From Treponema sp. (GTDB lineage Bacteria; Spirochaetota; Spirochaetia; Treponematales; Breznakiellaceae), in the NCBI GenBank assembly GCA_031278095.1, contig JAITLC010000115.1:1-39695 (forward strand): DNA of 39,695 bases. The letters are read 5' to 3'. The position numbers were made by a program, and so were the translations under genes. Under the pieces are notes generated by a model. That model saw nothing but the letters and a program-made list of their open reading frames with translations, did not search any database and was not told the origin of the DNA. This document shows positions 15,982 through 24,038 of the stretch, piece after piece (position 1 is the stretch's first letter; each line of letters starts with the position of its first letter).

Positions 15982-16289
15982 TTATCGTTTTAGACAGCAA
16001 TGCCGCCATTGAAGTTGTATTAAAACGGAAAAATGAAAATGTTTTCAGAGAGCTTATAGAAGAGGCCGGCAAATTATTGGAACTGCCGGAAAATCTGATA
16101 GATGAATTTATTCCCATATCCGAACACAATCTGGAAGCCCTGAACGAAGCGATACGCCTGGATTATTCAGCCCATGACATGCTATATCTTACCCTTGCCC
16201 GAAGGACAGGAGCCTTACTAATAACCCTGGATCAAAGATTAAACGAAATTGCAAGACAGGAAGGAATAGAAATAGTACATCAAAGATGA
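15978..16289 (+). CDS. VapC-like PIN-domain protein with internal deletion
   Basis: A 103-residue PIN-domain protein; relatives are usually 130-140 residues. The first catalytic aspartate (D6 in VLDSNAAIE) and the later acids (D67 in HDMLYL, D85 in ITLDQRL) are present. The expected middle segment with the E-x-x-N motif and the following helix is missing between RELIEEAG and KLLELPENLIDEF. About 30 residues appear deleted in frame. The protein therefore lacks one metal-binding acid and is probably not an active ribonuclease. This fits with the nonsense mutation in its antitoxin. Confidence 0.7.
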   Translation: MIIVLDSNAAIEVVLKRKNENVFRELIEEAGKLLELPENLIDEFIPISEHNLEALNEAIRLDYSAHDMLYLTLARRTGALLITLDQRLNEIARQEGIEIVHQR

Positions 16290-16365
16290 TTGGAAGGTGA
16301 AGGTCCGGGTAGTTCCGGCCCGCTCATAATACCCTATCCCTGACGGTCCTATAATAAATATGCCG

Positions 16366-16382
16366 CCAATTGAAACAGCCTC
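16366..16382 (+). repeat. Half copy of the GGAACAGCCTC palindrome
   Basis: CCAATTGAAACAGCCTC differs by one base from the right half of the perfect palindrome at 34575-34600. It lies in the 177-base gap before the glycosidase gene. Confidence 0.4.
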
Positions 16383-16431
16383 AATTATGGAACCGGCGTT
16401 TCCCCCTGACAGGAACGGGCAATCGCATGTC

Positions 16432-16460
16432 TTGACCTCTCTCCCGGGCGGGGATAGAGT
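16432..16460 (+). promoter_or_regulatory. Promoter of the GH105-like gene
   Basis: TTGACC (16432-16437) and TAGAGT (16455-16460) are separated by 17 bases. The -10 box ends six bases before ATG 16467, predicting a leaderless transcript. Confidence 0.5.
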
Positions 16461-16466
16461 TTTCCC

Positions 16467-17456
16467 ATGGGAATCTACAAGGCAGAGACAAATGCGGACA
16501 GGGTGAAGTGGGCGCTGCTTGCCATGCAGCGTTACTCCTGGGAACAGGGGGCCGCTATGATGGCCTTTCTGGAACAGGGCGACATTGATATTGTTACGCT
16601 TCTGGCAAAGGAAGCGGTGTACCGCAGAACTCCCGACGGCAGGCTGGCAAGCATGGGGAACCAGGCCGGCGTTACCGATTCCGTTTCCATGGGGGAAGCT
16701 CTCCGGGCGGCCATAGAATATTCAGGCGGAGACACTGATCTGCAGAAGGGTTATGATGCCATGCTTGACTATGCCCTGAACAGGGCTCCGCGCAGCAGCG
16801 CCGGCATTGTCTACCATGTGGATGACAAGCCCCAGTTCTGGGTAGATTCCCTCTACATGCTGCCGCCGGTGCTGGCTGCGGCGGGACACTATGGGGAAGC
16901 GCTTCTCAACCTTTACGGCTGCTGGGACGCCCTTTTTGACAGGGAAAAAAAACTGTTAAGCCACATCTGGGATGACGGAGAAAAGAAATTTGTCCGCAGG
17001 GCCTTCTGGGGAGTCGGGAACGGCTGGGCCATGGCAGGCTGCGCCAGAGTCTACGATCTTCTCCGCGAAACGCATCCCGAAGACAAAAAGAAGATCGCCT
17101 CCATGGCAAAAACCATCATCGACAGCCTTGTTCCCCTTCAGCGGCCCGACGGGTTCTTCCATGATGTGGTGGACGATCCTTCGACCTTTGTGGAAACCAA
17201 TCTGGCTCAGATGTTTGCCTATGCCGTCTACCGGGGTCTTGTCTCAGGCTGGCTGGAGGAATTCTACCTCGCCAAAGCGGAAAAGGCCAGGGCCGCGGCA
17301 AATTCCAAAATTGACAAATTCGGGCTTGTGCAGGATGTCTGCGGAGCCCCTGGTTTTGATAAACCCGGCGTGGCTCCCGAAGGGCAGTCATTCTACCTCC
17401 TCATGGAGGCCGCCGCACAGAAATACTTTCATCATGAACCGAAAAGTTCCCGGTAG
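16467..17456 (+). CDS. Unsaturated glycosyl hydrolase, GH88/GH105 family (YteR/YesR-like)
   Basis: A 329-residue (alpha/alpha)6-barrel protein with no signal peptide, so it is cytoplasmic. Conserved features are [13 protein letters not shown] (around D71), [13 protein letters not shown] with D127 in the position of the catalytic acid of Yte[12 protein letters not shown] (around 185-195), and [18 protein letters not shown]105 enzymes hydrate and cleave the unsaturated uronyl residue left by polysaccharide lyases, for example from rhamnogalacturonan. This suggests use of pectin-type fragments. No lyase or transporter is adjacent, although an LplABC-type importer lies 18 kb away. The 3' end overlaps the convergent kinase gene by 25 bases. 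Confidence 0.82.
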   Translation: MGIYKAETNADRVKWALLAMQRYSWEQGAAMMAFLEQGDIDIVTLLAKEAVYRRTPDGRLASMGNQAGVTDSVSMGEALRAAIEYSGGDTDLQKGYDAMLDYALNRAPRSSAGIVYHVDDKPQFWVDSLYMLPPVLAAAGHYGEALLNLYGCWDALFDREKKLLSHIWDDGEKKFVRRAFWGVGNGWAMAGCARVYDLLRETHPEDKKKIASMAKTIIDSLVPLQRPDGFFHDVVDDPSTFVETNLAQMFAYAVYRGLVSGWLEEFYLAKAEKARAAANSKIDKFGLVQDVCGAPGFDKPGVAPEGQSFYLLMEAAAQKYFHHEPKSSR

Positions 17457-19441
17457 AGGCTTTTTTTGATTTCGATGATATTAATGGGTTTTGAAATATG
17501 GTCATTCATACCCGCGGCAAGGCTGGCTTCCCGGTCTTCCTTCAGAGCATTGGCGGTCATTGCGATTATGGGTATTCCCGCCGGGTATTCCCGGTTTTTT
17601 TTCCGGCGTTCCGCTTCAATAGCACGGATACGGCGGGCCGCCTCAAGTCCGTCCATAACGGGCATGCGAATATCCATAAAAATGAGGGAATAATCTTTTT
17701 GTAAAAAAGCTTTCACCGCCTCCTCTCCGTTATTGGCAATATCCACCTGTGCCCCCAGATCCGAAAGAATCGCCACGGCAATTTCCTGATTAATCTCGTT
17801 ATCTTCCGCAAGGAGAAAGGTATACCCTTCATAGCGCCGGTTCTCCATTTCCGGGACTATCTCAGGCCCTTTTACCGTTTCGTTTTCCGAAGTTTCCAAT
17901 TCAACAAAGAACACAAACACGCTGCCCTTTCCCGGTTCGCTTGAGACGGTGATGGCGCCTCCCATGAGTTCCACCAGCGCCTTGCTGATGGAAAGCCCCA
18001 ACCCCGTGCCGCCGAATCTGCGGGCGGTGGAACTGTCCGCCTGGGCGAATGGTTGAAAGAGAATATTCTGCTGTTCCGAACTCATCCCGATACCGCTGTC
18101 GCGAACCATGCAATCCAGCCGGATTTTTATTTTTGCGGGAAGCTCCGCCGAAGGTTCGAGTGATACGAACCGGCTCTTTATTTCCAGGCCGATGAAACCC
18201 TGACTGGTAAACTTTACCGCGTTCCCCAAAAGATTAAGCAGGATCTGCGAAAGCCTGAGGGCGTCTCCCCGCACGAGGGAAGGGACCGATTCATCCAGGG
18301 TAACGAAAAATGCCAGGCCTTTTTCATCAATGCGGGGCATCATAAGTTCGCGGATATTGTCGATCAATTCAATAAGATTAAAGTTATGGCTTTCCAGTTC
18401 CAGTTTGCCCGCTTCAATTTTTGAAAAATCCAGTATGTCATTGATGATCCCCAAAAGCAGAGAAGCGGAAGACTGGATTTTTTTCAGGTACTCCTGGCAT
18501 TGGTCAAGCGTTTCGGCCTGCGTGGCAAGGTGGGTCATTCCCAGGACACCGTTCATGGGGGTGCGGATCTCGTGGCTCATCCGGGCGAGAAAATCCCGCT
18601 GGGCTGTGTTGGCCGCCTCCGCCCGGATCAGCGCCTGCTGTGATTCATTGGCCTTGATGATTTCATCGGCCATGTTGTTGATGCTGTCCACCACTTCGCC
18701 AAGTTCACCGCCTGTCTTGCCGATTTTTTTGGAAAGATCAAAACGCAGGAACCGGACTCCGCTTACGATACGGCTTATGTCCTGGAGGATCCGCCGGGAA
18801 AGGAGGAGCACCAGAATAAAGACCACGCCGTAGGTAATGCCGCTGATTAAAAAAAACCGCCGGGTAATGCCGCTCAGTTCCTTTTCTATATCGGTAACAA
18901 GTTCATTGGCCCAGATATAACCTATGGCGTTCCCGTTCCGTATAACCGGATGCATAGCGTTCATAATGTTTCCCCGTACCATGGTTCCGGTAGACACCAT
19001 GGCGGCGCCCCTTGCCATTACCGTTCGGCCCAGGTGGTCTTCTCCGATGGGACGCCCCACAAAGTCGCTGAATTCGGCGGAAGGCCCGTAGGTTAGGATG
19101 GCATCCAGTTCCCGTGAATAGTAACCGATCCCCAGCCCCGTATACGCCGAGGCCACTATATCGGTAATGTATGCAAGTTCCCGGTTAAGAACGGCTATTT
19201 TTTCTTCCCGGGAAGCGGATTCGGCCCCCCGGCGGCGCAGAATATCGTCATAGGTATCGTTTCCCAGGTATTTGTCCAGAACAACGGTAATACCCAGCAG
19301 CTTGTCCTGCTTTTCACTCAGCACCGAACGACTCATATAGCCGGATATGTACCAGATTATGACAAGTGATATACTCATAAACAGGAGAAAAATCAGAAGC
19401 ATCTTTCCCTGTATCGAGTAAAAGAACTCTACTTTTCTCAT
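17432..19441 (-). CDS. Hybrid sensor histidine kinase/response regulator
   Basis: A 669-residue membrane kinase. One membrane helix at about 13-33 and another at 196-216 flank an extracytoplasmic sensor domain of some 160 residues that looks like a single Cache-type fold. A HAMP-like linker follows (about 216-268). The HisKA box [15 protein letters not shown] holds phosphoaccepting H290. The ATPase domain has the N box ([12 protein letters not shown]407), DSGIGM (448-453) and GGTGLGLS (477-484). A C-terminal receiver domain (about 540-665) has AEDNEINQ and the phosphoacceptor D590 in LIFMDIRMP. No Hpt domain is attached, so phosphotransfer to a separate Hpt protein is likely. The signal is unknown. 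Confidence 0.92.
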   Translation of the reverse strand: MRKVEFFYSIQGKMLLIFLLFMSISLVIIWYISGYMSRSVLSEKQDKLLGITVVLDKYLGNDTYDDILRRRGAESASREEKIAVLNRELAYITDIVASAYTGLGIGYYSRELDAILTYGPSAEFSDFVGRPIGEDHLGRTVMARGAAMVSTGTMVRGNIMNAMHPVIRNGNAIGYIWANELVTDIEKELSGITRRFFLISGITYGVVFILVLLLSRRILQDISRIVSGVRFLRFDLSKKIGKTGGELGEVVDSINNMADEIIKANESQQALIRAEAANTAQRDFLARMSHEIRTPMNGVLGMTHLATQAETLDQCQEYLKKIQSSASLLLGIINDILDFSKIEAGKLELESHNFNLIELIDNIRELMMPRIDEKGLAFFVTLDESVPSLVRGDALRLSQILLNLLGNAVKFTSQGFIGLEIKSRFVSLEPSAELPAKIKIRLDCMVRDSGIGMSSEQQNILFQPFAQADSSTARRFGGTGLGLSISKALVELMGGAITVSSEPGKGSVFVFFVELETSENETVKGPEIVPEMENRRYEGYTFLLAEDNEINQEIAVAILSDLGAQVDIANNGEEAVKAFLQKDYSLIFMDIRMPVMDGLEAARRIRAIEAERRKKNREYPAGIPIIAMTANALKEDREASLAAGMNDHISKPINIIEIKKSLYRELFGS

Positions 19442-19556
19442 TAATATTATGGTACGGCATTAGCCGGAGTTTGTCCATCAGAAGACTTGTTCGGGCAGGA
19501 ATTTAACATTTATCTCCAATAATTGTCGAAAAACTACCATGTTTTGAAGAATTTTT

Positions 19557-19637
19557 AACCACAAAGAAGAAAAAGGCGCAGAAGAAAGGAAAAGCGTTAC
19601 TTCATGTATCCTTTTCGCCTTATGCGCCTTCGCGGTT
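19557..19637. repeat. Palindromic intergenic repeat (AACCACAAAG type)
   Basis: AACCACAAAG (19557-19566) and CTTCGCGGTT (19628-19637) are degenerate inverted ends. AAGGCGCA (19573-19580) and TGCGCCTT (19623-19630) are perfectly inverted within them. This resembles the widespread small intergenic repeats of many bacteria that begin with AACCACAAAG and end with CTTTGTGGTT. Confidence 0.4.
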
Positions 19638-19662
19638 CGTTTTCTTTAAAATGAAGATACCT

Positions 19663-19688
19663 CGGGGTATGGACCCCCGCCTCCCAAT
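19663..19688 (+). repeat. Dispersed 26-base repeat (CGGGGTATGGACCCCCGCC), copy 2
   Basis: Matches 13466-13491 at 22 of 26 positions. Together with the palindromic repeat just upstream it occupies much of the 337-base gap (19442-19778) between the divergent kinase start and the M28 peptidase end. I see no gene in that gap. Confidence 0.45.
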
Positions 19689-19778
19689 TAGTCGTGGATA
19701 TTTATAGACTATTTTTTGTAATGTTAAATTACCGTTGATCGGGAAGCCGGGCTTAAAATTGTGCGCCCGTGCATCCTT

Positions 19779-20717
19779 TCAGTCTTCGCACAACGCCTGC
19801 GCAAAACGAATGATGAGCGGATATTCGCGGGGGGTGAGTCTCAGGTGGCTGTCAGCCGGGCTGTTGAGAGAACGCCATGTTTCCGGAAAAAAGCGGCGTT
19901 CCCTCTGATCCCCGGATTTTTCATGTATGCTGCGTCTTATCAGGGATGCTGCAAATTCCGGATGGATGCGCAGAAATTCAGTAAAGAGGCTCGCCTCTTC
20001 CCGGGGCAGGACGGTGATCGTCTGGGCCGGGAGCCCTGCCCTGAGAAAGCCTGCGTCATCGGAAAGGGGCGTGGGGAGGAGAAGCACCCTGTCGAGTCTG
20101 AGATCCCTGGCGCTTTCCAGCGCGTGAACGCGCAGGCCCTGGATAAGTTCACGCAGCTTGCGGAAGGGAGCCCTCTCTTCGTTTTTTAGCAGTGTATCTG
20201 CGGCGGTAGAAATAATGATGGTATCTCCTGTTCCGCATGCGTCAAAGACATAAACCCTGGCATCCGCAAGCCCTCCGTCCCGGAGTGTTGAGGCAAGGCT
20301 GTAGGCTCCCTGATCTTCGATGCCTTCTCCCTCTCCAAGCTCTTCCTTGTCTGTAAGGAAGATCATCCAGAAACTCAGGTTTCCGGAGACGAGCTTCTGG
20401 GCGGTGACGATAAGCTGAAAAACCGCAGCGCTGTTGTCGTTGGCGCCTGAACTTCCCGGAAAGCGGTCATAATGGGCCGTAAGGACGACAGGATTTCTGC
20501 CGCGGAAAGGCAGCTCTCCTGCATGGATATTCTCTCCCGGAGGGAGTATCAAAAAATGCCTGTTTCCCGCAATTGGAAGCACGAGGGAATTGAGCCTTGC
20601 CTCATCCAAAATGGAAGAGATGATCGAGTAACGGTCCGCCTGGGGTGCAATAAATTCCATAAAACGGTTATAGGGGAACCGGGCTGTCCGGGGATCAAAG
20701 AAATCCAGCGCCGCCAT
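19779..20717 (-). CDS. M28 family zinc aminopeptidase-like protein
   Basis: A 312-residue protein with the di-zinc peptidase pattern of family M28. It has TAHYD (H82, D84), GANDNSA (D94), TDKEE (E125, E126), VFDACGTGD (D159) and a late histidine in SPADSHLRL (H291). All metal ligands expected of an active aminopeptidase appear present. No signal peptide or lipobox is seen, so it is probably cytoplasmic, unlike many secreted M28 enzymes. It starts four bases after the stop of the kinase gene upstream and is the last gene of a four-gene minus-strand unit. Confidence 0.82.
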   Translation of the reverse strand: MAALDFFDPRTARFPYNRFMEFIAPQADRYSIISSILDEARLNSLVLPIAGNRHFLILPPGENIHAGELPFRGRNPVVLTAHYDRFPGSSGANDNSAAVFQLIVTAQKLVSGNLSFWMIFLTDKEELGEGEGIEDQGAYSLASTLRDGGLADARVYVFDACGTGDTIIISTAADTLLKNEERAPFRKLRELIQGLRVHALESARDLRLDRVLLLPTPLSDDAGFLRAGLPAQTITVLPREEASLFTEFLRIHPEFAASLIRRSIHEKSGDQRERRFFPETWRSLNSPADSHLRLTPREYPLIIRFAQALCED

Positions 20718-20721
20718 GTTT

Positions 20722-21633
20722 TTACAACTTTTCTGCAGAAAACATATACGCCGGATTGGATAACTGATCCTGGGCAGCGATGATCAGGAGCTCATCCACT
20801 CCACTCTTCCATGTATGTTCGATGATGCCGTAGACACTGGCGGCACATTTTTCCAGGGCTTCCTTTATGTCACGGTGTTCAAGAGGGGAACCTTCGCCTG
20901 CTTTCTCAAGTCCGGCTGGAGTTCCAAGAAACCTCGCCAGAAACACTGCGGTGGTAAGATCTCCTGCCCCGGCGAAACTTCTGCCGATAGGAATTTCCGG
21001 AGTACGCACCAGCCAGAGATCTTTTCCGCGGGAGGCCAGCATGGCGATCTCCTCCTGCCCTCCCCGTGCCTGTTCATCCCTGCAGCGGAAACTGGTTACC
21101 AGAACCGTCTCAGGCCCCATGGATTGGAGACATGCAACAGCCCTGCGTGCGCCTTCCATGGTGCTTGAATCCATGCCGGTAAGCGCCTCAAGTTCAAACT
21201 GATTAGGAGTAACAATGTCGGCCCTGGGGATAATTTCAGTGCGGAAAATTTCAGGGATTCCGGGCTTTACATAGAAGCCCTTTTCCAGATCCCCCATCAC
21301 CGGATCGCAGCAGTACAGGGCTGCGGGGGAAGCGGCCCGCACCATATCTACCGTCCTGAGTATCGCCTTACCGGTGGATGCATCCCCCAGGTAGCCTGAA
21401 AGGACGGCCCGGCAGTTTTTCAGTACGCCCCGGTCTTCAAGGCCCTGCACCAGATCCTGCACCAGTTCTGCGCCCAGTACCGTTCCCTTCCAGGCTCCGT
21501 AACCGGTATGGTTTGAAAATTCAACCGTGTTGACCGCCCAAACCTCGTGACCCAGCCGCTGGAGGGGAAAAACAGCGGAACTGTTGCCTGCATGTCCGTA
21601 GACCACATGGGATTGAATGGAAAGAATAGCCAT
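20722..21633 (-). CDS. pdxY: Pyridoxal/pyridoxamine kinase
   Basis: A 303-residue ribokinase-fold kinase that phosphorylates pyridoxal, pyridoxine or pyridoxamine in the B6 salvage pathway. Features are the N-terminal ILSIQSHVVYGHAGNSSAVF, VNTVEFSNHTGYG, LSGYLGD, YCCDPVMGD, TPNQFELEALTG and the catalytic loop FAGAGDLTTAVF (D225). The opening SIQSHVVYGHAGN is characteristic of the PdxK/PdxY group; I cannot separate PdxK from PdxY with certainty. The ATG at 21633 is chosen because the family starts at this methionine; a longer in-frame extension overlaps the upstream gene. Four bases separate it from the ParB-like gene. Confidence 0.9.
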   Translation of the reverse strand: MAILSIQSHVVYGHAGNSSAVFPLQRLGHEVWAVNTVEFSNHTGYGAWKGTVLGAELVQDLVQGLEDRGVLKNCRAVLSGYLGDASTGKAILRTVDMVRAASPAALYCCDPVMGDLEKGFYVKPGIPEIFRTEIIPRADIVTPNQFELEALTGMDSSTMEGARRAVACLQSMGPETVLVTSFRCRDEQARGGQEEIAMLASRGKDLWLVRTPEIPIGRSFAGAGDLTTAVFLARFLGTPAGLEKAGEGSPLEHRDIKEALEKCAASVYGIIEHTWKSGVDELLIIAAQDQLSNPAYMFSAEKL

Positions 21634-21637
21634 ATAT

Positions 21638-22588
21638 TTATTTTTTTCCTTTTCTGCGGAAATTTTTACCAAAACGGTCAAAAAATTTACCCACGATAAA
21701 GGCAATCATCCTAAAGAAAAAGAAATCGTGCTTTCCGTATTTGGAAACAAAATCCCTGGCCGCATCCCGTAAATCGTAGCATCCGTATTTTTTTTTGAGA
21801 AAATCCCAGTGCTTGACAATCCATACATAGAGATCCGCAGGTTTCCTGCCGGGAAAATTAACAAGCATCCTGTTCTCTTCGATAATCTGTATCGTGGGCT
21901 GGTACACATTTTTGTACCAGGATACCAGGGCGTCGGAGAAGGGTATTTCCTCTTCTTTTCCTTCGTTTAAAAAATATTTGTGTACGAGAATATGATTGTA
22001 GATCACGTCGTAACGGCCGGCTGCGGTAAATTCAAGATCCCCGTCGCCGGTAAGTTCTTCAAAACGGGTTTTTTCATAGAAGATCTTTTTTTCATATTCG
22101 AGAAGGGCTTTGTTGAGCTCTTCCACTGTGGCGTCTGGAGGAATATGGATCTCCGTGGAGAGGCTTATTACTTCGGCGTCAATGTTTTCAATGCCCTGCA
22201 TCTTTGCTACGGAAACCCGGTGATTTCCGTCCCGGACAAAGTAGGCTCCTCCAATCTCGTAGAGTTGGATTGGGGGCAGGTTCAGATTCTGAATGGAAGC
22301 CATGTCTACCCGCATCCAGCGGTTGCGCAGAAATTCCTTCCTGGGAAGGAAGTGTTTGTTGAAGTCGTGGTAACGGCCTTCGCTCCCCACTATGCGGTTA
22401 ATGGGCACCGTCCGCATTCCCAGGTAAACCTGGCTGCCGGGCTTGAGAATATCCTTGACATCATTAAAGGAAAGCAGTTTGTTGCGATCCGAATTTATAA
22501 ACGAACTGATCCGGGAAAACAACTCCCTGCTTCGGGCCCGGTTAAAATCTTCGTTGGCCTGTACTTTGACAAGATCGGCAGCGCCCAT
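21638..22588 (-). CDS. ParB/sulfiredoxin-like nuclease-domain protein
   Basis: A 316-residue protein. Residues 60-140 contain VPINRIVGS and YFVRDGNHRVSVAKMQG; the G-N-H-R motif (121-124) is the phosphate/nucleotide-binding loop of the ParB N-terminal fold. The C-terminal half is helical with many aromatic residues and ends in a basic tail (FRRKGKK). No ParB-type helix-turn-helix is seen, and no parA is nearby, so a chromosome-partition role is unlikely. It resembles stand-alone ParB-like proteins of the DUF4032 kind. Its ATG follows the metallophosphoesterase stop without a gap. Confidence 0.65.
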   Translation of the reverse strand: MGAADLVKVQANEDFNRARSRELFSRISSFINSDRNKLLSFNDVKDILKPGSQVYLGMRTVPINRIVGSEGRYHDFNKHFLPRKEFLRNRWMRVDMASIQNLNLPPIQLYEIGGAYFVRDGNHRVSVAKMQGIENIDAEVISLSTEIHIPPDATVEELNKALLEYEKKIFYEKTRFEELTGDGDLEFTAAGRYDVIYNHILVHKYFLNEGKEEEIPFSDALVSWYKNVYQPTIQIIEENRMLVNFPGRKPADLYVWIVKHWDFLKKKYGCYDLRDAARDFVSKYGKHDFFFFRMIAFIVGKFFDRFGKNFRRKGKK

Positions 22589-23269
22589 TTATACTTTTTC
22601 TTCCCCTGTATCTATAACATAGTGGCTGAACGCATTGATTACCATAGTGTCCTGAAATTTGGTAACCCGTATGTCCTGCAGATCGTAGAGGTGGATATGA
22701 CCGTGGATAAGGTATACGGGCCTGAAGACCTTCATGAACCAGATGAAGGCCTTAAAACCCTGGTGGCAGCGGTCTTCCTTATCATGGATCCCCCTGGGGG
22801 AAGCATGGGTAAGCAGAATATCCAGGTAGCGGCCCCGAAAAAGCCGGTTGAAGAGGAGCCGGGGCAGCATCTTTATTATTTCAAGGTACATCTGAAAGTC
22901 GCCGTACTGGTTTTCCCCGGAATTGTAGCGAATGGAACCTCCCAGCCCCATGAAGATAAGGCCGTCCTGAATTTTCATTCGGGAGCCTATGTGGGAAGCG
23001 CCGGAACCCCTGATCTCACGGATGTCTTCCATGCCGTCAGCCGGGTTGAAGGAGGGGCTTTCCCTCTTCCGGTAGTAACGGAATTCCTCTGCATGGTGGT
23101 TCCCGAAGACAAAAAGCACCGGCTTGTTGAGGCTTGAAACGATAAAATCAAGATAATCCATGGGGAGATCCCCGGCAGCGAGAACCATGTCTACATCTCC
23201 AAACCGTTCTTTTATCATATTTGAATAAACAAGTGGATCGATTTGATCTGAGATGCAGAGTATCTTCAT
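22589..23269 (-). CDS. Calcineurin-like metallophosphoesterase
   Basis: A 226-residue protein with the metallophosphoesterase motifs in order: SDQID (D8; usually D-x-H), AAGDLP (D34), FGNHH (N57, H58), LLTHASPRG and HGHIHL. The first motif has Q-I-D where D-x-H is common, otherwise the set is complete. Small relatives hydrolyse phosphodiesters or nucleotides, or act on nucleic acid ends. The ATG at 23269 matches the family start (MKILCISD); an upstream in-frame extension is hydrophobic and lies across the divergent promoter. It is the first gene of the minus operon with the ParB-like, kinase and peptidase genes. Confidence 0.85.
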   Translation of the reverse strand: MKILCISDQIDPLVYSNMIKERFGDVDMVLAAGDLPMDYLDFIVSSLNKPVLFVFGNHHAEEFRYYRKRESPSFNPADGMEDIREIRGSGASHIGSRMKIQDGLIFMGLGGSIRYNSGENQYGDFQMYLEIIKMLPRLLFNRLFRGRYLDILLTHASPRGIHDKEDRCHQGFKAFIWFMKVFRPVYLIHGHIHLYDLQDIRVTKFQDTMVINAFSHYVIDTGEEKV

Positions 23270-23285
23270 GATTTCCGATAATTTG

Positions 23286-23293
23286 AGTATAAT
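23286..23293. promoter_or_regulatory. Overlapping divergent -10 boxes
   Basis: The bases 23286-23293 read AGTATAAT. On the plus strand TATAAT (23288-23293) can serve the TPR operon starting at 23331. On the minus strand TATACT (23291-23286) can serve the metallophosphoesterase operon, with TTTCCA (23314-23309) 17 bases away as its -35. The two promoters physically overlap. Confidence 0.4.
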
Positions 23294-23330
23294 GAAGATG
23301 GAAAGATATGGAAAGAGGAAAGGGAGAGAT

Positions 23331-24029
23331 ATGAAGAAGCTATGTTTTGCCGCGGTTGTTCTTTTCGGCCTTGGTTTTTTCCTTAATGCCCAGAGTGACT
23401 TTGCCAAAGGCGAAGAATTTTTCATGCAGAACAAGCCCAAAGAAGCCATGCCCTATCTGGAGAGTACCGTGGCTACGGATCCTGCCCATCTGAAGGCTTT
23501 TCTCTATCTGGGGATTGTCTACCAGCAGATGGATATGCTGGATGAGGCCATAGCGGTATACCGGAAGATTCTGCCCAGAGGCGGAAATGAAACCGCCAGG
23601 ATTGCCTATAACCTGGGAAATGCGTATTATAGTAAAGGGAATGCCGTTTTTGCCGAACAATTCTATACTCAGGCAATTGAGGCCGATCCTGCCTATGCCC
23701 CGGCATACCTTAACCGGGGGAATACCCGGATGAAATCAGAAGCCCGCAAGGAAGCGGTATCAGATTATGAGACTTTCCTCACTCTGGAGCCCCGGTCTCC
23801 CAAACGGCCTGATATTGAAAGGCTGATCGCCTTTATTCGGGAAGAATTTGCCGCGGAAGAGAGGCGGCGGATCATGGAAGAGGAGGCCGCCAGGGCGGCA
23901 GCGGAACGGCGGCGGCAGCTTTTGGATGAGGTTACCGCCTCACTACAGGCTGCATCCGCGGAAACCCAGGGCCTTTCGGCAGGTTCCGAAGGCGTCAGGG
24001 AGTATGAAGGTGAATTTGAACTGGAATAG
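23331..24029 (+). CDS. Secreted TPR-repeat protein
   Basis: A 232-residue protein with a signal peptide (MKKLCFAAVVLFGLGFFLNA, likely cleaved before Q). It then has about four tetratricopeptide repeats (residues 25-160; for example AYNLGNAYYSKGNAVFAEQFYTQA, broken here by the helix turn) and a charged coiled-coil tail rich in E, R and A (about 170-205). It is probably periplasmic and a protein-interaction scaffold. The start at 23331 has an AAAGGGAGA site upstream; a longer in-frame start at 23253 would cross the promoter. It heads a five-gene operon, nine bases before the larger TPR gene. Confidence 0.78.
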   Translation: MKKLCFAAVVLFGLGFFLNAQSDFAKGEEFFMQNKPKEAMPYLESTVATDPAHLKAFLYLGIVYQQMDMLDEAIAVYRKILPRGGNETARIAYNLGNAYYSKGNAVFAEQFYTQAIEADPAYAPAYLNRGNTRMKSEARKEAVSDYETFLTLEPRSPKRPDIERLIAFIREEFAAEERRRIMEEEAARAAAERRRQLLDEVTASLQAASAETQGLSAGSEGVREYEGEFELE

Positions 24030-24038
24030 GAGCGTTAT

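Noticed and set aside
21638-22588. ParB chromosome-partition protein
   Set aside because: Only the GNHR nuclease-type motif is shared; there is no helix-turn-helix domain, no parA and no parS-like site nearby.
21980-23137. 385-codon plus-strand frame
   Set aside because: It is antisense to the ParB-like and metallophosphoesterase genes, which show clear conserved motifs.
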